From Streptomyces buecherae (GTDB lineage: Bacteria; Actinomycetota; Actinomycetes; Streptomycetales; Streptomycetaceae), in NCBI RefSeq assembly GCF_014295035.1, contig NZ_CP060404.1, positions 6,488,501-6,552,500 of the forward strand: a stretch of DNA of 64,000 bases, written 5' to 3'. Positions 18,092 to 27,673 of the stretch are shown one piece after another (the first letter of the stretch is position 1; every line of letters starts with the position of its first letter). The translations under genes and the position numbers were made by a program. The notes below the pieces were generated by a model. That model had not been told where the DNA came from, ran no database searches, and was given only the letters and a program-made list of their open reading frames with translations.

Positions 18092-18719
18092 GTCAGCACG
18101 GTGCCGGGGGTCGGGGGCGGCGTCTTGGACGCTGGTGCGCGGCGCCGGCCCGCCGCCGCCCCGGCGCCGCGTCGACACCGTGTGCGGCCGGCTCGCGGAG
18201 CGGGGGTACCCGAGAGCGCGGCACAATGACGTGATGGAGGCAGCGAGCGGAGCGGCGACGTGGGCGGACCCGTCGGCCCGCCACGGAACCGGCGGCCGGC
18301 GCTCGCCGGGTTCGGCGCACGCCCGGTCGCACCGGCCCGCGCGCGGTCGGCGCTCCCTCGAACGGCGTAGCCGCGCGGTGCCCCGTCGTACGGTGGCCAC
18401 GGCCGGAGCACGGCGTTCCGGGCGCCCCGATCGGGCGTCCACGCCGGCGTGCGGGCGACCGCGCGCTCGCGCCGCGGGCCGGCCGGCGGGTGGCGGGTGC
18501 CCCCGGCCACCCAGTGATCAGACGGCTCACGGGAAAGTGGTGAAATTACTCCTGGCGACGTATGCGCGTACATGGTCACCCCGGCGAACGACAGGCGACT
18601 TCCAGGCAACCCGCGGCAGCGGTCAGGTGACGCGGGGGTTTTCCGCGTCTTTTCTGCGGGCTCAGTAAGGTCTCGAACATTGGATACGAGTGACACGGCG
18701 AGTGGGGGAGCAGCAGGGC
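18092..18719. other. divergent intergenic region
   Basis: About 630 bp between the DUF2000 gene and the GT87-PAP2 gene. I find no credible gene. The last 120 bp (AT-richer, with TAAGGT at 18666-18671) probably contain the promoter of the GT87-PAP2 gene. Confidence 0.5.
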
Positions 18720-20996
18720 GTGACGGACGTCGAGCGGAGCGGACTGGGCAGATCCGCGGGCACCCGGCCGGAGCCGGCCGCCCGCTCGCGGATCGGCATG
18801 GCGCTCGCCGGGCTGTGGGTGGTGGCCGGCCTGCTGGCCGCCCGCCAGGCGGCGGCGGTGCTGCGACTGCCCCCGGACCAGCGCCTGACCGATCTGGAGA
18901 CGTGGATCGGCGAGCGGGGCGTGCTGCACGTCCGGGGCTCGCTGTACGACACTGACGCCTTCACCGGCACTCCCTTCGCCGGCCTCGTCCTCAAGCCACT
19001 GACCCGGGCCGCCGAGCAGAGCCTCGGCGTCGCCTGGACCTTCGGTACCCTCGCCCTCGTCGCCATCCTCGGCCTGGTCGCCGCCCGCCTGCTGCCGAGC
19101 CCGGTCTCCCGGCGCACCGCGCTGCTCGCCGCCCCCGTCGCCATCAGCCTGATCGTTCTCTCACTCCCGGTACGCAACGCCTTCACGCTCGGCCAGACCA
19201 GCATCATCCCCGTCCTGCTGGTGTTGCTGTCCCTGCTGCCGAAGACCTCCGCCCGCCAGTCGGCCCTGCTCATCGGCGTCGCCGCGGCGCTCCAGCCCGC
19301 CCTGCTGCTGTTCGCCGGGCTGCTGTGGCTCACCGGCCGCCGCCGGGTCGCCGTCCTGACCGGCGCCACCTTCGCCGCCTGCTCCGCGCTGGCCTGGGCC
19401 GTGATGCCGCACGACTCATGGACGTACTGGGTGCACCACATCGGCGGCGCCGGCCTCGGCGAGAGCCCCGACAGCCTGTCCAACCAGTCGCTGCACGGCC
19501 TGCTGCTCCGCGCCGGGCTGCGCGGGCCGCTGGAGCTGACCCTGCTGGCCGTGCTCGCCGCGGCGGTGGTCTGGTGGGGCCTGCGCCGCGCCACGCACTA
19601 CGCCAGGGACGGGCAGTTGCTGCTCGCCGCCGCGATCACCGGCTGCGTCGCGCTGGCCGTCTCGCCCACCTCCTGGCAGCACCAGCTCCTGTGGATACTG
19701 CTGGCCGTCGTCGGCCGGGTCGGCAGGCGGCAGGCGGACCGGCTGGTGTGGCCGGTGCTCGTGGTGCTGGTCATGACACTCAACCGGCATGCCCTGATGC
19801 CGGGCGGCCTGGAGGGCCTCGGCTTCATCGGCGACAACGCCCAGCTCTTCGCCGCGCTGGCCGCCGCCTGCCTGGTGCCCTTCCTGACGCGCGACGCCCC
19901 CGAGTGGGACCGGCCGCAGCCGAGCCCGACGGCGGAGCCCGCGCGGACGCCGTACTCGTGGGTGCCGATGCTGAAGTTCTGGCGGCGCCCGCTGTCCCGG
20001 CCGAACCTGGTCCTGGAGCTGATGCTCATCCGCGTCGGCTACTGGGGCTACTCGTTCATCCGCGCCCACGCGCCGGACGAGCGGAGCCTGGCGGAGGGGC
20101 ACGGCCGGCAGATCCTCAGCATCGAGAGCTGGCTGCACATCGACGTGGAGTACTGGTTCAACCACTTCGTGGCCGACACCCCGTGGCTCGAAGCGAGCAT
20201 GAACTACTACTACTCGACCTTCCACTTCCTGGTCCCGCTGTCGCTCCTTGCCTGGCTGTACGTCTGCCGCCCCGCCACCTACCGCTGGGCGCGCACCCCG
20301 CTGGCCTTCGCCACGCTGCTCGCGCTGTTCGGCTTCTGGCTGTACCCGCTGGCGCCGCCGCGCCTGATGGACATGGGCTACATCGACACGGCGCACGGCC
20401 CGCAGGACCTCAACGACCCGGACTTCGGCGCGCTGACCAAGCTCTCCAACCAGTACGCGGCGATGCCCTCGCTGCACGTCGGCTGGTCGCTGTGGTGCGG
20501 CGTGGTGATCGCCCTGGTGGCGCCCAAGCTGTGGATGAAGGTGCTGGGCCTGCTGTACCCGGTGCTGACCACCGCGGTCATCGTCGGCACGGCCAACCAC
20601 TACCTCCTTGACGCGGTGGGTGGCGCGGCCGTCGTCGCGGCCGGCTTCGCCCTCCAGTACGTGCTGACCGGCGCGGGCCGCGCCCCGATCGAGCCGGCCA
20701 GGGCCACGGAGTCCGCGGCCATCGAGGCGCGCGGCCGGGTGGCCGCCCTGTGGGCCAGCGCCCGGGCCAAGCTGCCGGGAGCCGACCCCGCCCGGGCCTC
20801 CGCCACGGCGCCCACCGCCGTACGGGACGACGCCGGTGCCGCCGAGCCCACCGACTCCCAGCCCGCCTCCGTAACGCCCGAAGCCGTGAAGCCCGACCTC
20901 GGCAAGCCCGGTCCAGGCAAGCCGGGCTCCGGGAAGTCCGAGGGCTCCGACGCGGGCCCGGACGACCAGCCAGCCCCGGCCGACGCGGCCCGCTAG
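18720..20996 (+). CDS. bifunctional GT87-type glycosyltransferase / PAP2 phosphatase
   Basis: 758-residue polytopic protein with two modules. The first (to about residue 400) is a GT-C fold polyprenol-phosphate-dependent mannosyltransferase-like domain (GT87): LYDTDAFTGTPFAGLVLKPL followed by many helices. The second is a PAP2/inositolphosphotransferase-like domain with AMPSLHVGWSLW and NHYLLDAVGG, the C2 and C3 phosphatase motifs. The tail is a charged, Pro/Lys/Gly repeat-rich cytosolic segment. It probably acts in lipid-linked glycan or phosphoinositide metabolism. I chose the GTG at 18720 (GGGGAG about 9 nt upstream) over the GTG at 18690. It is convergent with the MMPL gene. Confidence 0.85.
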   Translation: MTDVERSGLGRSAGTRPEPAARSRIGMALAGLWVVAGLLAARQAAAVLRLPPDQRLTDLETWIGERGVLHVRGSLYDTDAFTGTPFAGLVLKPLTRAAEQSLGVAWTFGTLALVAILGLVAARLLPSPVSRRTALLAAPVAISLIVLSLPVRNAFTLGQTSIIPVLLVLLSLLPKTSARQSALLIGVAAALQPALLLFAGLLWLTGRRRVAVLTGATFAACSALAWAVMPHDSWTYWVHHIGGAGLGESPDSLSNQSLHGLLLRAGLRGPLELTLLAVLAAAVVWWGLRRATHYARDGQLLLAAAITGCVALAVSPTSWQHQLLWILLAVVGRVGRRQADRLVWPVLVVLVMTLNRHALMPGGLEGLGFIGDNAQLFAALAAACLVPFLTRDAPEWDRPQPSPTAEPARTPYSWVPMLKFWRRPLSRPNLVLELMLIRVGYWGYSFIRAHAPDERSLAEGHGRQILSIESWLHIDVEYWFNHFVADTPWLEASMNYYYSTFHFLVPLSLLAWLYVCRPATYRWARTPLAFATLLALFGFWLYPLAPPRLMDMGYIDTAHGPQDLNDPDFGALTKLSNQYAAMPSLHVGWSLWCGVVIALVAPKLWMKVLGLLYPVLTTAVIVGTANHYLLDAVGGAAVVAAGFALQYVLTGAGRAPIEPARATESAAIEARGRVAALWASARAKLPGADPARASATAPTAVRDDAGAAEPTDSQPASVTPEAVKPDLGKPGPGKPGSGKSEGSDAGPDDQPAPADAAR

Positions 20997-20998
20997 CG

Positions 20999-21027
20999 GC
21001 GGCGCGCGACGGGCAGTCGCGCGCCGC
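20999..21027. terminator. bidirectional hairpin between convergent genes
   Basis: GCGGCGCGCGAC (20999-21010) and GTCGCGCGCCGC (21016-21027) give a perfect 12-bp stem with a 5-nt loop, filling the gap between the two stop codons. Confidence 0.75.
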
Positions 21028-23211
21028 TCAGGCGTCGGGTGGGGGCGGTGGGGCGTCCGGGGCGCGTTCGCTCCGGGGGCCGGCGGCCGGTGTGTCGGGG
21101 GTGGCCGGCTGGTTCGGGGCCCGGTCGCCGTGGCCGGGCCACCACGCCTTGTGGCCGATCAGCGCCGTGAGGCTCGGCGTGAAGATCATGGCCATCACGA
21201 ACGCCGCCACCACGATGCCGAAGGACAGCGCGAAGCCCATCTGGGACAGGGTGGCGTTGCCCGCGAGCATCAGCGTCGCGAACGTGCCGGCCAGGATGAC
21301 GCCGGCGGCGGCGATGGTCGGCCCGGAGTGGCGTACGGCGGTGCCCGCCGCGTCGCGCGGGTCGCGGCCCTCGCGGGCCTCCTCCCGCAGCCGGGAGACC
21401 ATCAGGATGTTGTAGTCGGTGCCGAGGGCGACCACGAACAGGTACATGATCACCGGCAGCATGAACATCAGCCCCGGCTGGGTGCCGATCTGCTGGAAGA
21501 TGATGGACGTCGCGCCGAGCGTGGCGCCGAAGCCGAGCGCGACCGAGACCATCAGGTACCAGGGCGCCACCAGGCTGCGCAGCAGCAGGCCGAGGATGAT
21601 CATGATGCACAGCGCGGCCACCGGGAAGACCACGGCGTAGTCGCGGTCGACCGCCTTGTTGATGTCGACGTACACCGCCGTGGTGCCGCCGACCAGGGCC
21701 CGGGTGCCCTGCGGTGCCGCCTCGTCCGCCGCCGGGCGCAGCCCGCTTCGTACCGTGTCGAGGGCGTCGTCGGAGGCGGGCGGGTCCGCGAGCACCACCT
21801 CGTAGGACGCCGTCCGCCCGTCCTTGCTGAGCTTGGCCGGATCGACCGAGCCGACGCCGTCCACCTGGCGGAGCCGGTCGCGGAAGGCCGTCGTCTCGGC
21901 GCGGCTGAGCCGGCCGCCGTCGGGGGCGTCCAGGTAGATGGAGGTCGGGTCGGTGGTGCCGGCCGGGAAGCCCTTCTCCATGTCGCGCTGGGCGACGATG
22001 GACTCCTTGGTCTTGGGCAGCGAGGAGCCCGCGAGGTCGAAGTTGGCGCGGTAGCCGAGCGCTCCCACCGCCAGCGCCCCCATGAACACGGCGGACGCCA
22101 CGGCCCACACGGCCGGCCGGCGGGCGAGCGCCGCCCCGAAGCGGGCGAAGCCGGTGCCGGACGGCTCGGCCCGCCAGGAGCGCGAGGGCCAGAAGACGCG
22201 GGTGCCCAGCAGCGACACCACGGCGGGCACCAGGGTCAGCCCCGCGAGCAGCGTGACGAAGACGGCGATGGCCAGCGCCGGGCCCATCGACTTGAGCATC
22301 CCGAGGGTGGACAGGGCGAGCGCGGCGAAGGCGACGATGACGGCACCGGCGGCCGAGGCGATGGCCTCGCCGACCCGCTCCACGGCGTGCACCATGCCGC
22401 CCTTGGCGTCCTCGCCGGCGCGCAGCGCCTCGCGGTAGCGGAAGAGCAGGAACAGGATGTAGTCGGTGCCGACGCCGAACAGCACGACCGTCAGCAACTC
22501 CTGGATGGAGCGGTCCGCCTTCATGTCGAAGACGTCGTTGGCGCTGGCGATCAGGCCGGTGGCCATCGGCGAGATGAGGCCGATGAGTACGACGGGCAGC
22601 AGCGCGATGATCGGGCTGCGGAAGATGGCCACCAGCAACACGATGATGATCACGACGGTGCCGACGGCCACCAGCGTGCCCGCCCGCTCGGAGGACTCGC
22701 GCTCGTCCAGGGACTGGGCGGCCGAACCCGTCACGCCCGCCGTGAGGTCGGTGCCCTTCAGCGTCGTGGGCAACACGTCCCGCAGGGTCTGCACCGCGTC
22801 CTGCTGCGCGGTGTCGTCCGGGTTGGCCACCTCGGGCATGGCCACGGTCGCGGTCTGCACCCGCTTGTTGGGCGACACCGCCGCCGCGCTGACGTCCTGG
22901 ACCTCGGGGATGTCCCGCCCGGCCAGGTCGGCGGAGACCTGTCGTACGCCGGCGGAGTCCGCCGGGGTCAGCCGGGCGCCGTCGGAGCGCTGGAAGACGA
23001 TGATGGCGGCGATGTTCTGCTGCTGCGGGAACTGGGCCTCCTGGAGGTCCATCGCCTTGATCGACTCGTACTCCGACGGCAGGAAGCTCGCCTCGTCGCT
23101 GGTGGCGGTGAGCTTGGGGGCGAACGAGAGGACGGCGGCGGCGGCGATGACCCACGTCGCGATCACCCACCACGGGTGGCGCACCACGAAACGGCCCAGA
23201 CCTGCGAACAT
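21028..23211 (-). CDS. MMPL family RND transporter
   Basis: 727-residue transporter of the MMPL/RND superfamily with 12 predicted helices in two repeats. It begins RFVVRHPWWVIATWVIAAAAVL, followed by a periplasmic-type loop, then helices with VAIFRSPIIALLPV and GVGTDYILFLLFRYREALRAG; the second half repeats this with VVALGTDYNILMVSRLREEAREG. The paired GTDY/FxxFRxRE motifs carry the proton-relay Asp-Tyr. Actinobacterial members export lipids or metabolites; none is indicated here. The C-terminal tail is short and Pro-rich. Confidence 0.9.
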   Translation of the reverse strand: MFAGLGRFVVRHPWWVIATWVIAAAAVLSFAPKLTATSDEASFLPSEYESIKAMDLQEAQFPQQQNIAAIIVFQRSDGARLTPADSAGVRQVSADLAGRDIPEVQDVSAAAVSPNKRVQTATVAMPEVANPDDTAQQDAVQTLRDVLPTTLKGTDLTAGVTGSAAQSLDERESSERAGTLVAVGTVVIIIVLLVAIFRSPIIALLPVVLIGLISPMATGLIASANDVFDMKADRSIQELLTVVLFGVGTDYILFLLFRYREALRAGEDAKGGMVHAVERVGEAIASAAGAVIVAFAALALSTLGMLKSMGPALAIAVFVTLLAGLTLVPAVVSLLGTRVFWPSRSWRAEPSGTGFARFGAALARRPAVWAVASAVFMGALAVGALGYRANFDLAGSSLPKTKESIVAQRDMEKGFPAGTTDPTSIYLDAPDGGRLSRAETTAFRDRLRQVDGVGSVDPAKLSKDGRTASYEVVLADPPASDDALDTVRSGLRPAADEAAPQGTRALVGGTTAVYVDINKAVDRDYAVVFPVAALCIMIILGLLLRSLVAPWYLMVSVALGFGATLGATSIIFQQIGTQPGLMFMLPVIMYLFVVALGTDYNILMVSRLREEAREGRDPRDAAGTAVRHSGPTIAAAGVILAGTFATLMLAGNATLSQMGFALSFGIVVAAFVMAMIFTPSLTALIGHKAWWPGHGDRAPNQPATPDTPAAGPRSERAPDAPPPPPDA

Positions 23212-23331
23212 GCCTGCCCTCTCGCTCGCCCCCGTTCGGATCGTCGCGTTCAGCCAGCATCCGCCGGCGCGCCACCGCGCGCATCTCGGAGACGCCCATG
23301 GGGCGGGCCCCGCCCACCCGGGCGCGTGGGG

Positions 23332-23913
23332 TCAGGCGGGGTGGCGGTCGTTGAGGACGCGGTGGAAGAGCAGGTGGTCCCGCCAGGCGCCGTCGATGTG
23401 CAGGTAGCGCTCCGCCCTGCCGAACTGCTCGAAGCCGCTCTTGGCCAGCACCCGCTGCGAGCGCGTGTTGTGCACCAGGGTGCCGGCTTGCAGGCGGTGC
23501 AGGTCGAGTTCCCCGTCGGCCGCCTGGCACGCGGCGCGCACCGCGGCGGTGGCCAGCCCCCGGCCGAGGTGTCCGGCGGCGATCCAGTAGCCGAGGTGCG
23601 CGTTGCGGAAGGGGCCGCGGACGATGCCGGAGAGCGTCAGCCCACCGACGACCGCCTCGCCGTCGGTCAGCAGCCACGCCGCGACCCGGCCGGCGCGCTG
23701 CTCCACGGCCTGCTCGCGGAGCCGGGCCCGTTGACCCTCGGTGGTGAAGAAGCTGTCGGGGCGCCGCGGCTCCCAGGGCCGCAGGTGGTCGCGGCTGTGC
23801 CGGAAGGCCGCAGCCAGCGCCTCGGCGTCGGACTCGGCGGCGGGGCGTATCAGTACGCCGCCTGGGAGCGGCACGGCCTCGGTGAGCGAGGCGGGAGCGA
23901 GGGGAGTGGCCAT
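23332..23913 (-). CDS. GNAT family acetyltransferase (RimJ/RimL-like)
   Basis: 193-residue acetyltransferase of the RimJ/RimL type (protein N-alpha or small amine acetylation). Visible elements are VLIRPAAESDAEALAAAFRHS, LGYWIAAGHLGRGLATAAVRAAC (acetyl-CoA loop) and HRLQAGTLVHNTRSQRVLAKSGFEQFG. I place the start at the ATG at 23913: TACGGT lies 6 nt upstream and no Shine-Dalgarno is present, pointing to a leaderless mRNA. Confidence 0.85.
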   Translation of the reverse strand: MATPLAPASLTEAVPLPGGVLIRPAAESDAEALAAAFRHSRDHLRPWEPRRPDSFFTTEGQRARLREQAVEQRAGRVAAWLLTDGEAVVGGLTLSGIVRGPFRNAHLGYWIAAGHLGRGLATAAVRAACQAADGELDLHRLQAGTLVHNTRSQRVLAKSGFEQFGRAERYLHIDGAWRDHLLFHRVLNDRHPA

Positions 23914-24048
23914 GGCGACACCGTAAGCCAGGCCCGGGTCCCGGAGCACGGGAGAAAGGCGTGGTCGGGCGGGTCCGGCGGGGCCGCCGCCCGGACTGGC
24001 CCGGCCCGGGCGGCGGCGGGCGGCGCGCCGGGGTGTGCCAAGACCCCA

Positions 24049-24081
24049 CCCCGGCCCGGGCGTTGTCGCGCCGGGCCGGGG
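24049..24081 (-). terminator. hairpin terminator after secreted-protein gene
   Basis: CCCCGGCCCGG (24049-24059) and CCGGGCCGGGG (24071-24081) form a perfect 11-bp stem with an 11-nt loop, 19 nt past the stop at 24100. Confidence 0.65.
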
Positions 24082-24099
24082 CGGGGAGAGTGGGCCGGA

Positions 24100-24789
24100 T
24101 CAGGCGGTCACGGCGAGCGTGGCCGACGGGTCGGTGACGTCCGAGACGTCGTACGCGGCGCTGAGCGAGGCCGAGGTGACGTCGGTCGGGCAACCGGCGC
24201 CGCCCGTGATGGTCACCGGGACGGTGGACTCGGCGTAGCTGAGCTTGGCCGGGGAGCCGTTGGTCCAGGTGCCGGGGACGTTCGCGGCGCCGGAGGTGCC
24301 GGTGCAGGTGAGAGCACCGGTCAGGCTCATGACCAGGCCGCCCTGCGGGGCGGACAGGTTGGCCGCGATCGTGGTGCCGTGCTGGATGGAGATGCCCCAG
24401 GTGCCGGAGGTGGCGATGGAGACGTTCACGCCGGGCACGTTGGTGGTGCAGTCCTCGAAGGTGGGCGCGGTGATGGTGCCGGACACCGGGCCGCTCGGGT
24501 TGGTGTTGTTCGGCGCCGCGGGTATCTGATTGGCGCTGCCGCTGCCGGCGGGCTGCGAGGTGGAGACCTTACAGGTCACGGTCATGGCGCCGGCCTTGAG
24601 GACGATGTCGCCCGACTGCTTGGCGCCGAAGTAGTGGCCCGCCGGGGTCACCGTGGTGGACCCGGCCGCCGCCGTGGTCCGCGACTCGGCGGTGGCGGTG
24701 CCGGCGAGCGAGAGCGCTACGGCCGCGGCGGCGGCGACGCCGGCGGCGGAGGTGGTCAGAACGCGGGAGCGGTGCGTGCGGTTCGTCAT
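24100..24789 (-). CDS. secreted protein of unknown function
   Basis: 229-residue exported protein: signal peptide with an ATAES cleavage region near residue 34, then a Thr/Ser/Gly-rich beta-type protein with six cysteines in spaced pairs (TCKV, EDCTT, TCTGTS, GCPTD), suggesting an Ig-like or jelly-roll fold with disulfides. Many Streptomyces secrete such proteins; I do not recognise a functional family. AAGGAG lies 7 nt before the ATG at 24789. Confidence 0.75.
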   Translation of the reverse strand: MTNRTHRSRVLTTSAAGVAAAAAVALSLAGTATAESRTTAAAGSTTVTPAGHYFGAKQSGDIVLKAGAMTVTCKVSTSQPAGSGSANQIPAAPNNTNPSGPVSGTITAPTFEDCTTNVPGVNVSIATSGTWGISIQHGTTIAANLSAPQGGLVMSLTGALTCTGTSGAANVPGTWTNGSPAKLSYAESTVPVTITGGAGCPTDVTSASLSAAYDVSDVTDPSATLAVTA

Positions 24790-24874
24790 GAAGGGGCTCC
24801 TTGAGAGCGGCGTTGCGGAAGCGGTCTCCGCGCACAACATGAACCGAGCTGATTACCTGACGTAACGGGGCCCG

Positions 24875-24903
24875 ATCCTAAAGCTGCCAATGGCCATTGA
24901 AAA
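24875..24903 (-). promoter_or_regulatory. possible promoter of secreted-protein gene
   Basis: On the minus strand TTTTCA and TAGGAT are separated by 17 nt, about 90 bp upstream of the start at 24789. The 24790-25115 gap is otherwise empty of recognisable features. Confidence 0.35.
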
Positions 24904-25115
24904 GATCAGCCAGGGCGTTTTTCGGCCGACCCGGCAGGTTCTGATGAATCGTCGGATCAACGATCGATGCCCGGCCGCGCCAGCGAAGTGCAGGTATGCC
25001 GTCGTTGTCAGCCATGGGATGGAAGCCGTACTTGGCGGAATCGCACCCCGGGGTGCGGCGCCCCGGCGGGTCGTTCCGGGTCTGGGCCCGGCCGGATCCG
25101 AGGCGGCCGAGCCGG

Positions 25116-26009
25116 TCAGCGCGCGGGGTCGGCGTCGCCCCGTACGGGCCGCCGTGCCGCGCCGTACTCCGCCGCCACCGCGCGGTCCACCGCCCGCGCG
25201 AACTCGGCGCCCAGCGCCTCGCCGGCCAGCGGGCGCAGGGTGGCCACCGCGCGCGCGAGCCGCCGCGCCGCGGGCTGCGGCCCGGCGGCGCCCGGCGGCT
25301 CGGCCCCGGGCGGCTCGGCGGCGGGTGGGCCGGTGTCGGGCGGGCTGGTGTCGGGCGGGCTGGTGTCGGGCGGGTCGGTCTCGGGTCCGGGTGGCCGGGG
25401 GGCCGGCGCGTGGCGAGGGTCGGCGGACGCGGGGGCGCCGACGGCGGTGACCAGGTGGCGGGCCAGTCGCGCGGTGTGGTCGCGGACCATGGCGCCGGCG
25501 GTGAGCAGCGCGTCGAGCGGTACTCCGGCGCGCACCAACTCCGCGGCCAGGTCGACGAGTTCGGGGCTACCGTGGGTGATCGTCTCGCCCTCGACGCGGA
25601 GGTAGCCGAGTTCCGCGGCGCGGCGCAGGTTCTCCTCGGTCACCTGGTCGCCGAACCGCTCGCGCAACTCCTCGCGGCAGGTCACCACCGGCGTGCGGCG
25701 TTCGGCCACGGGCCGGCACCCGCGCGCGGGGTGCTCGTAACCCAGGAACTCGGCGAGGCAACTGCCCTGGTCCCAGGCGGCGAACAACTCGGCGATGCCG
25801 TTGACCGGGTAGCCGCGCGCGAGCAGGTCGCTGATCAGCCGCAGCCGCGCGAGGTGCGCCTCGGAGTACAGCGCCACCCGGCCCTCGTAGCGCGGCGGCG
25901 GCAGCAGCCCGCGGCCCTGGTAGTAGCGCAGATTGCGCACCTTGACGCCCGCCGCGCGCCCCAGTTCCGCCACGCGGTACTCCCGGCCGTGCCCCGATGC
26001 CTGGTCCAC
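25116..26009 (-). CDS. MerR family transcriptional regulator
   Basis: 297-residue regulator with the MerR winged HTH at the N-terminus (YRVAELGRAAGVKVRNLRYY, then GRVALYSEAHLARLRLI). An effector region follows, containing LGYEHPARGCRPVAERRTPV and GYLRVEGETITHGSPELVDLA, and a linker with a three-fold PPDTS-type repeat coded by a 15-bp tandem repeat near 25331-25378. It is probably the regulator of the divergent thiolase gene. The GTG start lies 7 nt after TACACT with no Shine-Dalgarno, so a leaderless mRNA is likely. The 26010-26333 gap between the divergent genes holds their promoters and nothing else I recognise. Confidence 0.85.
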   Translation of the reverse strand: MDQASGHGREYRVAELGRAAGVKVRNLRYYQGRGLLPPPRYEGRVALYSEAHLARLRLISDLLARGYPVNGIAELFAAWDQGSCLAEFLGYEHPARGCRPVAERRTPVVTCREELRERFGDQVTEENLRRAAELGYLRVEGETITHGSPELVDLAAELVRAGVPLDALLTAGAMVRDHTARLARHLVTAVGAPASADPRHAPAPRPPGPETDPPDTSPPDTSPPDTGPPAAEPPGAEPPGAAGPQPAARRLARAVATLRPLAGEALGAEFARAVDRAVAAEYGAARRPVRGDADPAR

Positions 26010-26333
26010 GCGAGCGAGTGTAGGGTCCCGACATCTCCGCCGGGTGACATGGCGGCGACCCGACGGCGCCTGGCAGCAACCTGCCCGCCACGCGGGCGCG
26101 TTCGCCGCCGGACCGGGCTCGTACCCGCCCGGCCGCGAACGGTGACGGCCGCGCCCCGGGCCGCGCGGGGACGCCCGCCGACCGCCCAGCGCGCCCCTCC
26201 TGCACGACTCTTGCGCCCCCGTCGCGTCCTCCGCAGACTGAACGCCCGTCACAGATACGCGTACCAGTCCCGACTCCGGGGGGGGGCACGCACACCGGTT
26301 CGCCCCGCGCGTGGACGCGAGAGAGGACGAGCC

Positions 26334-27575
26334 ATGGCCCGGGAACCCGTCATCGTCGAGGCGGTGCGCACCCCGATCGGCGCCCGTGGCGGGGCGCTCG
26401 CCGGCCTGCACCCGGCCAGCCTGCTCGGCGAGACGTACGGCGAACTCCTCTCCCGCACCGGGCTCGCGGCCGACTGCGTCGAGCAGGTCGTCGGCGGCAC
26501 CGCCACGCCGGCCGGGGAGCAGTCGATGAACGTGGCCCGGCACGCGTGGCTCGCCCGGGGCCTGCCGTACGAGACCGCCGCGACCACCGTGGACTGCCAG
26601 TGCGGCTCCTCGCAGCAGGCCAACCACATGGTGGCCAGCATGGTCGCGAGCGGGGTGATCGACGTGGGCATCGGCTGCGGGGTCGAGGCCATGTCGCGGG
26701 TGCCGCTCGGCAGCAACAGCCGGCAGGGGCCCGGCCGGCCGTGGCCCGACCCGTGGCACGTGGACCTGCCGGGGCACTTCGAGGCCGCCGAGCGCATCGC
26801 CCGCCGCCGGGGCCTGACCCGGGAGCGGGTGGACGCGGTGGGCCTCGCCTCGCAGCAGCGGGCGGCGCGGGCGTGGGCGCGGGGCCGGTTCGCGCGCGAG
26901 ACGTTCGGCGTGCGGGTGCCGCCGCCCAGGGGCGGTCAGGCCGATCCGGCCGGCGACTGGGCCGGCGCGGCCGGGGAGTGGGACGGTGCGGCCGGGGGCT
27001 GGGACGGCCAGGCCGCCGGCGCGGCCGACTGGCGGCTGGTGGAGCGTGACGAGGGGTTGCGGGAGACCAGCCTGGCGGCGCTGGGCGAGCTGCGGGCGGT
27101 GATGCCGGCCGCTGTGCACACGGCGGGCACCACCGCGCCGGTCTCCGACGGGGCGAGCGCCGTCCTGTGGGCTGCCCGGCCGGTGGCCCACGCCCTCGGA
27201 CTGCGCCCGCGGGCGCGCGTCCTCGCCCAGGCCCTGGTCGGCGTCGACCCGCACTTCCACCTCGACGGCCCCGTCGACGCCACCCGGGCGGTGCTCGGCC
27301 GGGCGGGCATGACCCTCGCGGACGTGGACCTGGTCGAGATCAACGAGTCCTTCGCGTCGGTGGTGCTGTCCTGGGCGCAGGTCTTCGAGCAGGACCTGGA
27401 ACGGGTGAACGTGAACGGCGGGGCCATCGCCATCGGCCATCCGGTGGGCGCCACCGGCGCCCGGCTGATCACCACGGCCCTGCACGAGCTGGAGCGCCGG
27501 GACGCCGAGATCGCGCTCATCGCGATGGGTACGGGCGGCGGCCAGGCCACGGGCACCCTGCTGCAACGCCTGTAG
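26334..27575 (+). CDS. thiolase family protein lacking the second catalytic Cys
   Basis: 413-residue acetyl-CoA acetyltransferase-like protein. The N-terminal half has EAVRTPIGARGGALAG and the nucleophile region QCGSSQQANH (Cys90). The C-terminal half has EINESFASVVLSW and NVNGGAIAIGHPVGATGARL (His369). The final catalytic motif, normally C-x-G-G-G, reads G-T-G-G-G here: residue 399 is Gly, so the acid/base cysteine is missing. A low-complexity Gly/Ala/Trp/Asp insertion occupies about residues 201-231. It may retain acyl binding or thioesterase-like activity. AGAGGA supports the ATG. Divergent from the MerR gene. Confidence 0.82.
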   Translation: MAREPVIVEAVRTPIGARGGALAGLHPASLLGETYGELLSRTGLAADCVEQVVGGTATPAGEQSMNVARHAWLARGLPYETAATTVDCQCGSSQQANHMVASMVASGVIDVGIGCGVEAMSRVPLGSNSRQGPGRPWPDPWHVDLPGHFEAAERIARRRGLTRERVDAVGLASQQRAARAWARGRFARETFGVRVPPPRGGQADPAGDWAGAAGEWDGAAGGWDGQAAGAADWRLVERDEGLRETSLAALGELRAVMPAAVHTAGTTAPVSDGASAVLWAARPVAHALGLRPRARVLAQALVGVDPHFHLDGPVDATRAVLGRAGMTLADVDLVEINESFASVVLSWAQVFEQDLERVNVNGGAIAIGHPVGATGARLITTALHELERRDAEIALIAMGTGGGQATGTLLQRL

Positions 27576-27673
27576 GCCCCGCCCCCGCGCCCCGTCCGGG
27601 CACGCGCCGCGCGCCGCCGCCCGTGCCCCGGGTGCGCCGGATCACGCCGCGCACGGCTGGAGGCCCACCACCA

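Noticed and set aside
20993..24193. 1066-residue minus-strand open frame over the MMPL gene
   Set aside because: Composition is shadow-like (Arg/Gly/Pro); the MMPL and GNAT frames have clear family motifs.
21130..24804. 1224-residue plus-strand open frame
   Set aside because: Antisense to the MMPL, GNAT and secreted-protein genes; made of His/Arg/Gly-rich sequence with no domains.
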